Positions 1 through 5,246 of a stretch of 5,942 bases of DNA are shown piece by piece (positions within the stretch are counted from its first letter, which is position 1; the number at the start of each line of letters is the position of its first letter). Both the position numbers and the translations under genes were made by a program. The notes below the pieces were generated by a model that saw nothing but the letters and a program-made list of their open reading frames with translations, was not told the origin of the DNA and ran no database searches. Source of the stretch: Spirosoma sp. (GTDB lineage Bacteria > Bacteroidota > Bacteroidia > Cytophagales > Spirosomataceae); contig JANXVQ010000175.1 of NCBI GenBank assembly GCA_025351545.1, positions 1-5,942 of the forward strand, given 5' to 3'.

Positions 1-620
1 AGCCGCTCATCTACTTCAATATAAGGCAAAAAGGGAATTAAGCTCTTGCTATAAAGTGCGTTTTTTTGTCGCAATGCATCTTCGAGAAGAAACGGTACTT
101 CTTCATCAAGGCGAACGAGTTTTTCTTCCATAGTTGAAAAACCAGTTACCTGTCGATTGTCAATAAGGAGAGAACCATCGGATAGAGTCACGTTTAGCAA
201 TGCACTAACCCCGTGGCAAACAGCCGCTACCATCCCGCCTTTTTCATAAATCTGCCTCGTTATGGTCGGTATTATTGGATTGTTCGGGAAGTCCCACATC
301 GCGCCATGCCCACCGGAAAAATAAATAATCTGGTAGTTAGCGGGATTTATTTCCTCTAATCGCAGCGAGTTTTCAAGTTTGGCACGAAACATAGGATCAT
401 TATACCATTTTTCGTTTGTGGTATCACGCCGATCAAGGCTCTTTTCATCAATGGGCACCGGCCCACCAATAGGGCTGGCAATATCATATGGCAGGTTACG
501 GCCCGCCAACTCATCGTAGAAGTGCGTAGCTTCACTCAACCATAAACCCGTTTTATGAGACTTTGTCGGATAATCAGTGTGGTTAGTGCAAACGATGAGC
601 GCGCGGTAAATAGGGTCCAT
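1..620 (-). CDS. DJ-1/PfpI family protein, Hsp31-like (type 1 glutamine amidotransferase domain), C-terminus cut off by window edge
   Basis: My own reading of the minus strand gives 206 codons with no stop, from the ATG at 618-620 to the left edge. An in-frame stop at 657-659 lies upstream and no other ATG falls between, so this start is secure. The product shows the DJ-1/PfpI nucleophile elbow AVCHG with Cys135 followed by His136. It also has the GLWLSEATHFYDEL segment with Glu30 and the SGGHGAMWDFP loop at residues 102-112. Glu30 and the Cys-His pair lie close to the positions reported for yeast Hsp31, which points to the Hsp31-like branch. Known members act as glutathione-independent glyoxalases (methylglyoxal to lactate), chaperones or deglycases in the cytoplasm. 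There is no signal peptide. Family members of about 220-230 residues imply that roughly 20 residues are missing. The exact substrate is not readable from sequence. Confidence 0.88.
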   Translation of the reverse strand, partial: MDPIYRALIVCTNHTDYPTKSHKTGLWLSEATHFYDELAGRNLPYDIASPIGGPVPIDEKSLDRRDTTNEKWYNDPMFRAKLENSLRLEEINPANYQIIYFSGGHGAMWDFPNNPIIPTITRQIYEKGGMVAAVCHGVSALLNVTLSDGSLLIDNRQVTGFSTMEEKLVRLDEEVPFLLEDALRQKNALYSKSLIPFLPYIEVDER

Positions 621-640
621 GACTAGAAATGACGTTCGGG

Positions 641-690
641 GTTTGAAGTTCGAGGTTTAACGCCAAACTTCAAGCCTCGACTGCCAAACT
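641..690. repeat. Short imperfect direct and inverted repeats upstream of the DJ-1 gene
   Basis: Within 50 bases the sequence reuses a few words. TTGAAGTT (643-650) is the reverse complement of AACTTCAA (666-673). CGAGG (651-655) pairs with CCTCG (675-679). GCCAAACT occurs at 662-669 and again at 683-690, exactly 21 bases apart. The block lies just upstream of the minus-strand DJ-1 start, so it would fall in that gene's promoter or leader. It may be an intergenic repeat of the host genome or an operator; nothing in the window decides between them. Confidence 0.4.
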
Positions 691-780
691 ATATAGCACA
701 GCTTGTCATTTAGCCAGCCGACAGCCACACTTCACCCAGACCATCCAATTGAATGCATCATCATCAGACTTATTAAATAA

Positions 781-818
781 TTGGCAATTTTACTTATACT
801 CAGAAAAATATTTGCCAA
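781..818. repeat. Inverted repeat with 7-bp arms in the divergent intergenic region
   Basis: TTGGCAA at 781-787 is the exact reverse complement of TTGCCAA at 812-818, with 24 bases of AT-rich spacer between them. It lies upstream of the promoter candidate of the small plus-strand gene, so a regulator-binding role is possible. Arms this short can also arise by chance. Confidence 0.25.
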
Positions 819-833
819 AAACAAGATTAACTA

Positions 834-863
834 GTTGAATAAGTTGGCGTATTGTTATATTTG
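834..863 (+). promoter_or_regulatory. Bacteroidota-type promoter candidate for the small helical protein gene
   Basis: TATATTTG at 856-863, followed by T, matches the Bacteroidota -7 consensus TAnnTTTG exactly. GTTG at 834-837 lies 18 bases upstream and is an acceptable -33 element. Transcription would begin near 870, giving a leader of about 20 bases before the ATG at 892. The box lies inside the region that a TTG start at 835 would translate, so it argues against that longer start. Confidence 0.5.
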
Positions 864-891
864 TTTACAAACCGTATTTGTACTAATCGCT

Positions 892-1287
892 ATGAAACAT
901 ATAACATATGATTCTCTCCAGGCAGAACATGCCTGGATGATTGTATCCGATCAACTTCAGCAGCGTAATAATATGCTGGCCAAAAGCATTTCGCACATGG
1001 AGTGTAAACAGGGTGAGCTGCCAATGGCCGGTCGGCTGATAATGCTGCGTTATCATCTAAAAATGAGTTTACGCCAACTAACACAGGACGCCCGTCAACA
1101 AAAGCAAAAAATCCAGAGCGATAGTCGGTTAGCGAATCAATGGATGCATGTACATCAGTTGTTTTTCCTGCTTCGACAAATTGATTGCGAACTTGGTCGG
1201 GCTACTACCGAAAACGATATACTCCGCTCATGGTTGGAATCGCTCGAAGGGCGTGTCTATCGGTCAGCATTGGTACACTTAAATTAA
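892..1287 (+). CDS. Small alpha-helical protein of unknown function
   Basis: The frame is open from a TTG at 835, but I choose the ATG at 892 (131 residues) because a promoter box at 856-863 falls inside the longer version. I do not recognise the family. The product is rich in Gln, Leu, Arg and Lys and seems almost wholly helical. Residues about 45-75 and 85-120 look amphipathic, with a QDARQQKQKIQSD stretch that could form a short coiled coil. There is no membrane segment or signal peptide in the 131-residue form, and I see no helix-turn-helix or metal-binding motif. The gene stands alone, divergent from the DJ-1 gene and convergent with the large secreted protein gene, and ends 23 bases before the palindromic terminator. 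It may be a lineage-restricted cytoplasmic protein. The neat context of promoter, frame and terminator is the main reason to call it real. Confidence 0.65.
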   Translation: MKHITYDSLQAEHAWMIVSDQLQQRNNMLAKSISHMECKQGELPMAGRLIMLRYHLKMSLRQLTQDARQQKQKIQSDSRLANQWMHVHQLFFLLRQIDCELGRATTENDILRSWLESLEGRVYRSALVHLN

Positions 1288-1310
1288 ACGATAAGACATA
1301 AATTTTGTAT

Positions 1311-1354
1311 AAAACAAACTTCCTGAAGACAGCTGTCTTCAGGAAGTTTGTTTT
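1311..1354. terminator. Perfect 44-bp palindrome, bidirectional intrinsic terminator between convergent genes
   Basis: Every base from 1311 to 1332 pairs with its partner from 1354 down to 1333, with the centre at CAGCTG (1330-1335). In RNA it would form a stem of about 20 bp with a minimal loop. The outer arms are A-rich on one side and T-rich on the other (AAAACAAAC and GTTTGTTTT), so either transcript ends in a U-rich run. It lies 23 bases after the plus-strand stop at 1287 and 25 bases beyond the minus-strand stop at 1380, the position expected of a shared terminator. Confidence 0.88.
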
Positions 1355-1379
1355 TAGGACTATCTGCTATTCAGCGTTT

Positions 1380-3035
1380 TTATTTTGCCTGAACATAACG
1401 TATTTTTTTTACCACAATGAGTAAACAACCAGGTTCGCAAGGAGTTAGACTAGGCGGTGTCACAACGGGTGGATCAATAACGGGCGGATTAACAACAGGT
1501 GGATTATCAACAACGGGCGGATTGACAACGGGAGGTGGATTAACAACGGGAGGATTAATAACAACGGGAGGCTCAATAACGGGTGGATTAACTGCCTGTT
1601 CAGTTGGGCCATTTGCCGTTGAGGCAAGCCACTCAATTTCTACCCAGCCATCAATTGTTGGGCCATCAGGAATAGTACCAAATTGAATCTGCCCAATATC
1701 ATAATTCAGCCAGTTATCGTTATGGCTCAAGTCAATTTCGTAGGTATGTAGCTGCCCATCGTTAATGATCGGAAAATCCATATAACGATCTCCAGAGGGA
1801 ATTATCGCCTGATCTTCTGTTCGGCGCCACTTCAGGCGAAACTTATCGTTTTGAGTCTGAAATGCTGCTCGTAAATACATTTTAGGATTGTTTCGACCTT
1901 TCCAATAGACATAAGGTGAAGAAATTCGATTATTATTTAGAGAAGCATCCGATTGGTCCATTATAACATGCAGTTTTCCCTGAATTGGCCAGCCCGTGTC
2001 GCTTGCTTTCTGATAATACCAGCCTTTGCGCGACGTATCGAACCGATAATTAGGACCCGCAGGCGCGTGCGGCTTGGCGGCTACATAGGAGCGAATATTG
2101 TCTAACTGGCCTAGAATTAACTCATAATCCCACTCATACACCAAGTTATGATCTAATACAACACGGTTTGTAGCGGCAATATACGAGGCTACAGTACTGG
2201 TTTCATCACCACTTAAGTCACTCCCAAAATAGCCTCTTTTCCATTCGTAAGTATCTGGAACATAAAGACCTACTCCATATCCTTTATCATTAGTAGAGGC
2301 CATCCAGGGCTCTGTTGGAAAGACATCGCCAAATAGCATTGTACTAGGTGGAATTATACGCTCAACATGCAACGGGCCTTTTGTATAGGGCGAATCGTCC
2401 CTATAAAACCACATATTGTGATAGTCGCCATTAAGATATACGCATGGAAACTCTTGTTGACGAGCTTCGTACTGGGTTCTATCCGAACGTAACATCACTA
2501 CTTTAGCATGAACCTTAACAATATTTCCGTCCAGACGAATCCAGTGTTCAATTGTCGCTTCGCCCGGTTCATTATTTATACCAAACTGCTTAGGTATCGT
2601 TTTCGCATATAACAAGTTTGGCTGACTTTCTACAGCAAGCACTTGCGACGAATTACCAAACGCATCACCGGCCTGAATTGGGTCCCAACCAAGACCAGGA
2701 TAACCCGGATAATTAGCAGGCCCACTGTAAAGCGCAATTTGTATTTGACGACCAAGGTCAGGGTTATTGACCATGTTTGTGGTGCCAACACTGTCCCCAT
2801 GACTATCCAGGAAAGCCAGATAAGTGATAGCACCACCATAGTTCGTATTAATTCCTACCTTGATCTTCCCATTTTCAATGGTTCTAAGACCATCTGAACC
2901 TTGTCGGAGAGCCGAAAGTGCAGACAGAGCACGAGGAGAAGAAATGTGTGGCTGAGCGTACAGAGTGCCAGATGCCAGAACAACAAAACATACACACTTC
3001 AATAAAAAATAGTGACAAACCGTATTATAGGCCAT
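1380..3035 (-). CDS. Secreted modular protein: beta-sandwich-like N-terminal part, probable carbohydrate-binding module, Pro-Val linker, basic Cys tail
   Basis: I start at the ATG at 3033-3035 (551 residues) rather than the GTG at 3072-3074 (564), because the ATG places a signal peptide at the N-terminus. Its hydrophobic core is FLLKCVCFVVLASGTLYA, with likely cleavage after Ala27. Residues about 45-320 form a beta-rich region with the motifs NGKIKVGINTNYGGAITYL and NPDLGRQIQ. It resembles the galactose-mutarotase-like sandwiches of carbohydrate-active proteins, but I cannot name a family. Residues about 325-475 (from FDTSRKGWYYQKASDTGWPI to WVEIEWLAS) have the look of a jelly-roll carbohydrate-binding module. 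Residues 483-532 are a Pro-Val-rich linker. The last 19 residues hold CEPGC and then LIVVKKIRYVQAK, a possible surface-sorting tail. The predicted location is periplasm or cell surface, with a role in binding or processing a glycan. No catalytic residues can be assigned. Confidence 0.8.
   Translation of the reverse strand: MAYNTVCHYFLLKCVCFVVLASGTLYAQPHISSPRALSALSALRQGSDGLRTIENGKIKVGINTNYGGAITYLAFLDSHGDSVGTTNMVNNPDLGRQIQIALYSGPANYPGYPGLGWDPIQAGDAFGNSSQVLAVESQPNLLYAKTIPKQFGINNEPGEATIEHWIRLDGNIVKVHAKVVMLRSDRTQYEARQQEFPCVYLNGDYHNMWFYRDDSPYTKGPLHVERIIPPSTMLFGDVFPTEPWMASTNDKGYGVGLYVPDTYEWKRGYFGSDLSGDETSTVASYIAATNRVVLDHNLVYEWDYELILGQLDNIRSYVAAKPHAPAGPNYRFDTSRKGWYYQKASDTGWPIQGKLHVIMDQSDASLNNNRISSPYVYWKGRNNPKMYLRAAFQTQNDKFRLKWRRTEDQAIIPSGDRYMDFPIINDGQLHTYEIDLSHNDNWLNYDIGQIQFGTIPDGPTIDGWVEIEWLASTANGPTEQAVNPPVIEPPVVINPPVVNPPPVVNPPVVDNPPVVNPPVIDPPVVTPPSLTPCEPGCLLIVVKKIRYVQAK
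1452..1589 (-). repeat. Degenerate 15-18 bp tandem repeat encoding a Pro-Pro-Val linker
   Basis: About nine imperfect units, each with a core reading GGCGGATTAACAAC or GGTGGATCAATAAC on the plus strand, encode NPPVI, EPPVVI, NPPVV, NPPPVV, NPPVVD, NPPVV, NPPVI, DPPVV and TPPSL in the secreted protein. Unit length varies between 15 and 18 bases, always in whole codons, which suggests expansion and contraction under frame selection. The repeat forms an extended, stiff linker between the folded domains and the C-terminal tail. Copy number probably differs between strains. Confidence 0.85.
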
Positions 3036-3041
3036 AAAATC

Positions 3042-3059
3042 AGTACAGTTTGGTGTACT
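3042..3059. promoter_or_regulatory. Perfect inverted repeat just upstream of the secreted protein start codon
   Basis: AGTACA (3042-3047) and TGTACT (3054-3059) are exact reverse complements around a 6-base spacer. The element ends 6 bases before the ATG at 3035, where a ribosome would bind. It could be an operator or an RNA hairpin limiting initiation. Further upstream, TAAAATTTG (minus strand, about 3094-3086) resembles the TAnnTTTG box with one extra base, so a weak promoter may lie there. Confidence 0.35.
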
Positions 3060-3124
3060 AGATTGTCCCGCCACAAATAATATGCCAAATTTTATATATA
3101 CAAGTATCTCAAATAATTAATAAG

Positions 3125-4150
3125 TTATTTAATCAATTGTTTGAGTGTAACATCAGACACATTACCAGACTGAATCAGTAGCCTGTAGCGAAACGTTACA
3201 GACTGCCCGGCAGGTAAGGTGAAGTCCATAACGGGCGACTTCCCATTGCTGAATACAGAAGGCCCTAATGGGTTAGCCGCAAATAAACCATAACCCCTTG
3301 CATGCCAATAAGTTGGATAGCCAATATTTTTAGGATTATCCGTCAAAACTACCGATATAGCCTCTGTTCCAACTGTTCCGGTTAGCTTTACCCATTGTGC
3401 ACGAGTACCCCAGACAGCGTCACCTTCAACGCCCTCACTAGTCCGATAAAGACCCGTTACACCTGCATTATTCAGTACAGGTACTTTTGTAGCTACACCT
3501 TGCGCATCGGTGAAAACCTCTGCTTTAGTAGATGGCTGTTCGAGTTCACGAGCCATGCGCAAAGCAATCAGCCCTTCTTTATTGTCTTTAAAAAGTACAT
3601 TTTTGTTAACTGCTTTTAATGTTGTAATACGGTCAATGATCCGATTGTCAGCTCCAGCCCGAAACTGATAAGTTGTTGTTTCCTGAAGCATAGCTTTTCC
3701 ATCTTTATCGAGCCAATCAGCTGTAACGACTAACTCAGCCTGCTCTTTACCACTTTTCATAGACTTTACTCCCGTATGAACAATGGTGCCAAACGGACCC
3801 TTGTGTTCTGGTCCAATTTCGATGGAGTTATTCCAGAAATCATGACCATTTACATCGCCATAATTAAACCACATACCCACATGGTGTGGGTGGTCAATCC
3901 GCTCGCCCGGACGTGGGTCAAGTGGCCATCCCCGCGTTATGAAATTTCCTCCTGCCGAGAGAATTGGATATAAAACCGGCTTCTTAAGTACCGTTGGGCC
4001 AGGATAAATATAGGCGGTAAACGGTTTCCCATCTACTGTAACGGCAATACGTTTTTGAGCCTCATTATGGGTAAGCTGGATTCGGTCCGATTGGGCTTGA
4101 CTCGTTAGAATTGACCCCAAAAGCAAACAGGAAAGAAGAAAATAGCGCAT
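3125..4150 (-). CDS. DUF6807 family exported protein (formerly labelled 'methane oxygenase PmoA')
   Basis: The 341-residue product begins with a signal peptide (MRYFLLSCLLLGSILTSQA, cleavage likely after Ala19), so it should act in the periplasm or outside the cell. The family signature is clear: DHPHHVGMWFNYGDVNGHDFW at residues 86-106 with a His cluster, KEGLIALRMA at 191-200, YWHARGYGLFAANPLG at 281-296, and a closing FRYRLLI. The length and order of motifs match full-length DUF6807 proteins. The old PmoA name refers to methane monooxygenase, but nothing here resembles that membrane enzyme. DUF6807 genes commonly lie beside sugar-oxidoreductase and glycan-use genes in Bacteroidota and Planctomycetes, so a role in carbohydrate metabolism is the usual guess. 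The conserved His and Trp residues suggest an active or binding site. The downstream secreted protein, 89 bases away on the same strand, may be co-expressed. The biochemical reaction is unknown. Confidence 0.88.
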   Translation of the reverse strand: MRYFLLSCLLLGSILTSQAQSDRIQLTHNEAQKRIAVTVDGKPFTAYIYPGPTVLKKPVLYPILSAGGNFITRGWPLDPRPGERIDHPHHVGMWFNYGDVNGHDFWNNSIEIGPEHKGPFGTIVHTGVKSMKSGKEQAELVVTADWLDKDGKAMLQETTTYQFRAGADNRIIDRITTLKAVNKNVLFKDNKEGLIALRMARELEQPSTKAEVFTDAQGVATKVPVLNNAGVTGLYRTSEGVEGDAVWGTRAQWVKLTGTVGTEAISVVLTDNPKNIGYPTYWHARGYGLFAANPLGPSVFSNGKSPVMDFTLPAGQSVTFRYRLLIQSGNVSDVTLKQLIK

Positions 4151-4208
4151 TGGATTATTAGTTAGTTAGTTTTTGACCTGCGTTTTCCAGAAAGGCAATC
4201 AAACAAAT

Positions 4209-4234
4209 CGCCCCGACTTAAAAAAGACGGGGCG
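4209..4234 (-). terminator. GC-rich hairpin between the lipoprotein and DUF6807 genes, terminator or attenuator
   Basis: CGCCCCG (4209-4215) pairs with CGGGGCG (4228-4234). After one mismatch, three more pairs (4217-4219 with 4224-4226) close a 4-base loop. On the minus strand the stem is followed by ATTTGTTTGATT, a modest U-rich run, while the plus strand has no such run. It lies 47 bases past the lipoprotein stop codon and fits an intrinsic terminator for that gene. Because a promoter-like box lies upstream of it, it could also act as an attenuator in the DUF6807 leader. Confidence 0.6.
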
Positions 4235-4253
4235 GGCAAAATGCTACTGAACA

Positions 4254-4261
4254 CAAAGGTA
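4254..4261 (-). promoter_or_regulatory. TAnnTTTG promoter-like box after the lipoprotein stop codon
   Basis: On the minus strand 4261-4254 reads TACCTTTG, followed by T, an exact match to the Bacteroidota -7 box. I see no good TTTG at the -33 distance. If used, it would give the DUF6807 gene a leader of about 100 bases that contains the GC-rich hairpin. An 8-base pattern with six fixed positions can occur by chance. Confidence 0.3.
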
Positions 4262-4280
4262 TGTAAGCTAAAGCATCTTA

Positions 4281-4898
4281 TTAATTGCCTAGTAATATTT
4301 TACTCGTAACATCCTGATCAATAGTAATATATCCCGGATAATTAACCTGCTTACCCAGCAAATCCAGCGTTGGTTTAATTTTAATTGTCAGTTTGGACGG
4401 TTGAGTTCCAGCCGCACCCGACAGATTTTGTACCAACTGAGTGAATGCATCGCGAGTTTTGCTATCAGTCAACAATTGGTAAGCATTGGTATTCAGACGT
4501 ACGGGAACGCGCGTACGCCCTCCACCGGGTTTCACTTCAATACGCTGGTTCAGGAAACCATTGAACAACTCCTGTCCCGCCAGCAAAATCCGGTATTCCA
4601 ACTGATTAATACCAGCCATCTTATTGGTTGGGTTGGTAATGTCAATATTTAGGCGGGCATCCAGCGGCACATTGCGAGTTAGCAAACCAGCGGCCAGCCG
4701 GGGGTAACGGGCTGGGTTAATATCTTCCAGTTTATGCAACTGCCGAACATCTATTCCTGCCAGATAAATACTATCGGCAGAAGCAACTGTGTAGCGGCAA
4801 TCGCCAAGGGTTTTTGCCTGTGAAATCTGATTATTAACGCTACACTGGCTAAACAATAACGGCAGAGCCACCAATAGCAAAACAAGGCTTTTTTTCAT
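4281..4898 (-). CDS. LEA14-like (LEA type 2 / WHy domain) lipoprotein
   Basis: The 205-residue product starts with MKKSLVLLLVALPLLFSQC. A basic start, a hydrophobic stretch and Cys19 make it a probable lipoprotein, although Gln before the Cys is less usual. The mature part matches the LEA14/WHy pattern: LNIDITNPTNKMAGINQLEY at residues 83-102, then LLAGQELFNGFLNQRIEV and a short strand pattern ending RTRVPVRL. The closing IKIKPTLDLLGKQVNYPGYI (residues 172-191) is also typical of bacterial LEA14-like proteins. The domain is an immunoglobulin-like beta sandwich associated with desiccation and stress tolerance in plants. Its role in bacteria is unclear, and here it would be anchored in the cell envelope. 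The gene diverges from aat, and its transcript probably ends at the hairpin at 4209-4234. Confidence 0.82.
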   Translation of the reverse strand: MKKSLVLLLVALPLLFSQCSVNNQISQAKTLGDCRYTVASADSIYLAGIDVRQLHKLEDINPARYPRLAAGLLTRNVPLDARLNIDITNPTNKMAGINQLEYRILLAGQELFNGFLNQRIEVKPGGGRTRVPVRLNTNAYQLLTDSKTRDAFTQLVQNLSGAAGTQPSKLTIKIKPTLDLLGKQVNYPGYITIDQDVTSKILLGN

Positions 4899-4969
4899 GT
4901 TTGATTATAAATCGTTTCTGTATAAACGTTTGACAAAGGGCAAAGAGTTTGGTTTAAATTTGTTTGGCA

Positions 4970-4986
4970 GGCTTATCGGGTAAGCC
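4970..4986. repeat. Short stem-loop with 6-bp arms
   Basis: GGCTTA (4970-4975) and TAAGCC (4981-4986) are exact reverse complements around TCGGG. Alternative pairing of TTTGGC (4963-4968) with GCCAAA (4984-4989) is also possible. No U-rich run follows on either strand, so it is not a convincing terminator. It lies about 70 bases upstream of the lipoprotein start. Confidence 0.35.
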
Positions 4987-4994
4987 AAAGATAA

Positions 4995-5016
4995 GCTGAC
5001 AATCAGGATTATCAGC
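4995..5016. promoter_or_regulatory. 22-bp near-perfect inverted repeat, operator candidate
   Basis: The arms GCTGACAATC (4995-5004) and GATTATCAGC (5007-5016) are complementary at nine of ten positions around a 2-base centre; only C5000 and A5011 fail to pair. A short palindrome with almost no spacer suits binding by a dimeric regulator better than an RNA hairpin. It lies about 100 bases upstream of the lipoprotein start and 230 bases upstream of aat, so the lipoprotein gene is the likelier target. Confidence 0.35.
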
Positions 5017-5063
5017 ATCAATTTATCAGTAGACTGGTAGGTGATTAAGCCGTGCTTATTTCT

Positions 5064-5213
5064 TCAAGCCGAAGTTTTTAAAATTCCAAACCCAGCTTCG
5101 CTACCAAATGCCAAATGAAAACCTGTTGTAGCCTTTGCGGCACTATCAACTTTCAGGGAAGCAAAACTTAGCAATCCGAGAGTGAAGTTGAACGCAAAAT
5201 TTCGTTGAATATT
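5064..5213 (-). pseudogene. Possible 3' remnant of a lost gene, or a very short hypothetical gene
   Basis: The minus strand is open for 49 codons between a stop at 5214-5216 and the TGA at 5064-5066. The translation includes LKVDSAAKATTGFHLAFG and then SEAGFGILKTSA, with a natural mix of Ala, Gly, Lys, Asp and Glu, unlike most chance frames in AT-rich spacers. There is no ATG; the only near-start is a TTG at 5172-5174, which would give 36 residues. The upstream end runs into the aat promoter region, so if real it is more likely the tail of a decayed gene than an expressed one. I do not recognise a family, and chance remains a fair explanation. Confidence 0.2.
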
Positions 5214-5214
5214 C

Positions 5215-5222
5215 TATCTTTG
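5215..5222 (+). promoter_or_regulatory. Bacteroidota -7 promoter box for aat
   Basis: TATCTTTG followed by C matches TAnnTTTG exactly and lies 24 bases before the aat ATG, which gives a leader of about 15-18 bases. The -33 element is weak: the nearest TTG at 5188-5190 is 24 bases upstream, somewhat too far. The ten bases TATCTTTGCC recur at 5898-5907 before the next gene. Confidence 0.55.
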
Positions 5223-5246
5223 CCATAGTACATATCCACAGTTTTC

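Larger units (their letters stand above)
4899..5246. other. 348-bp divergent intergenic region between the lipoprotein gene and aat
   Basis: This gap holds the upstream regions of two divergent genes. It contains two inverted repeats (4970-4986 and 4995-5016), a minus-strand open stretch with protein-like composition (5064-5213), and the aat promoter box (5215-5222). Next to the lipoprotein start (4899-4960) the DNA is AT-rich. On the minus strand ACTCTTTG (4949-4942) differs from the TAnnTTTG consensus at two positions, so it is only a weak lipoprotein promoter candidate. I find no RNA gene here. Confidence 0.5.

Noticed and set aside
835..891. Longer TTG start for the small helical protein, adding a hydrophobic N-terminus
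   Set aside because: A good promoter box lies inside this extension and the first ATG is at 892, so the hydrophobic stretch is probably untranslated. It stays possible as a signal anchor.
890..1084. Minus-strand open frame opposite the small helical protein
   Set aside because: It is short, has no recognisable motif and lies fully antisense to a better-supported gene.
1452..1589. CRISPR-like array of short repeats
   Set aside because: Units are 15-18 bp, imperfect, without unique spacers, and keep a protein reading frame.
1417..1686. Plus-strand open frame with Gly-Gly-Leu-Thr-Thr repeats
   Set aside because: It is the antisense of the Pro-Val linker. The repeat makes the opposite strand open, and the minus-strand frame has a signal peptide, domains and full length.
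2643..2897. Plus-strand open frame within the secreted protein gene
   Set aside because: Antisense shadow with an unnatural Arg/Thr/Ile-rich composition and no motif.
3125..4150. Naming the DUF6807 protein as a methane monooxygenase subunit
   Set aside because: The old family label misleads. The protein is soluble after signal cleavage and lacks the multiple membrane segments of particulate methane monooxygenase subunits.
4107..4150. Lipoprotein reading of the DUF6807 N-terminus using Cys8
   Set aside because: The Cys lies too early, before a complete hydrophobic core; a standard signal peptide ending at SQA fits better.
5146..5226. 26-codon minus-strand ORF starting ATG GCA AAG
   Set aside because: It overlaps the aat promoter box, has no recognisable similarity and has poor composition compared with the neighbouring frame.
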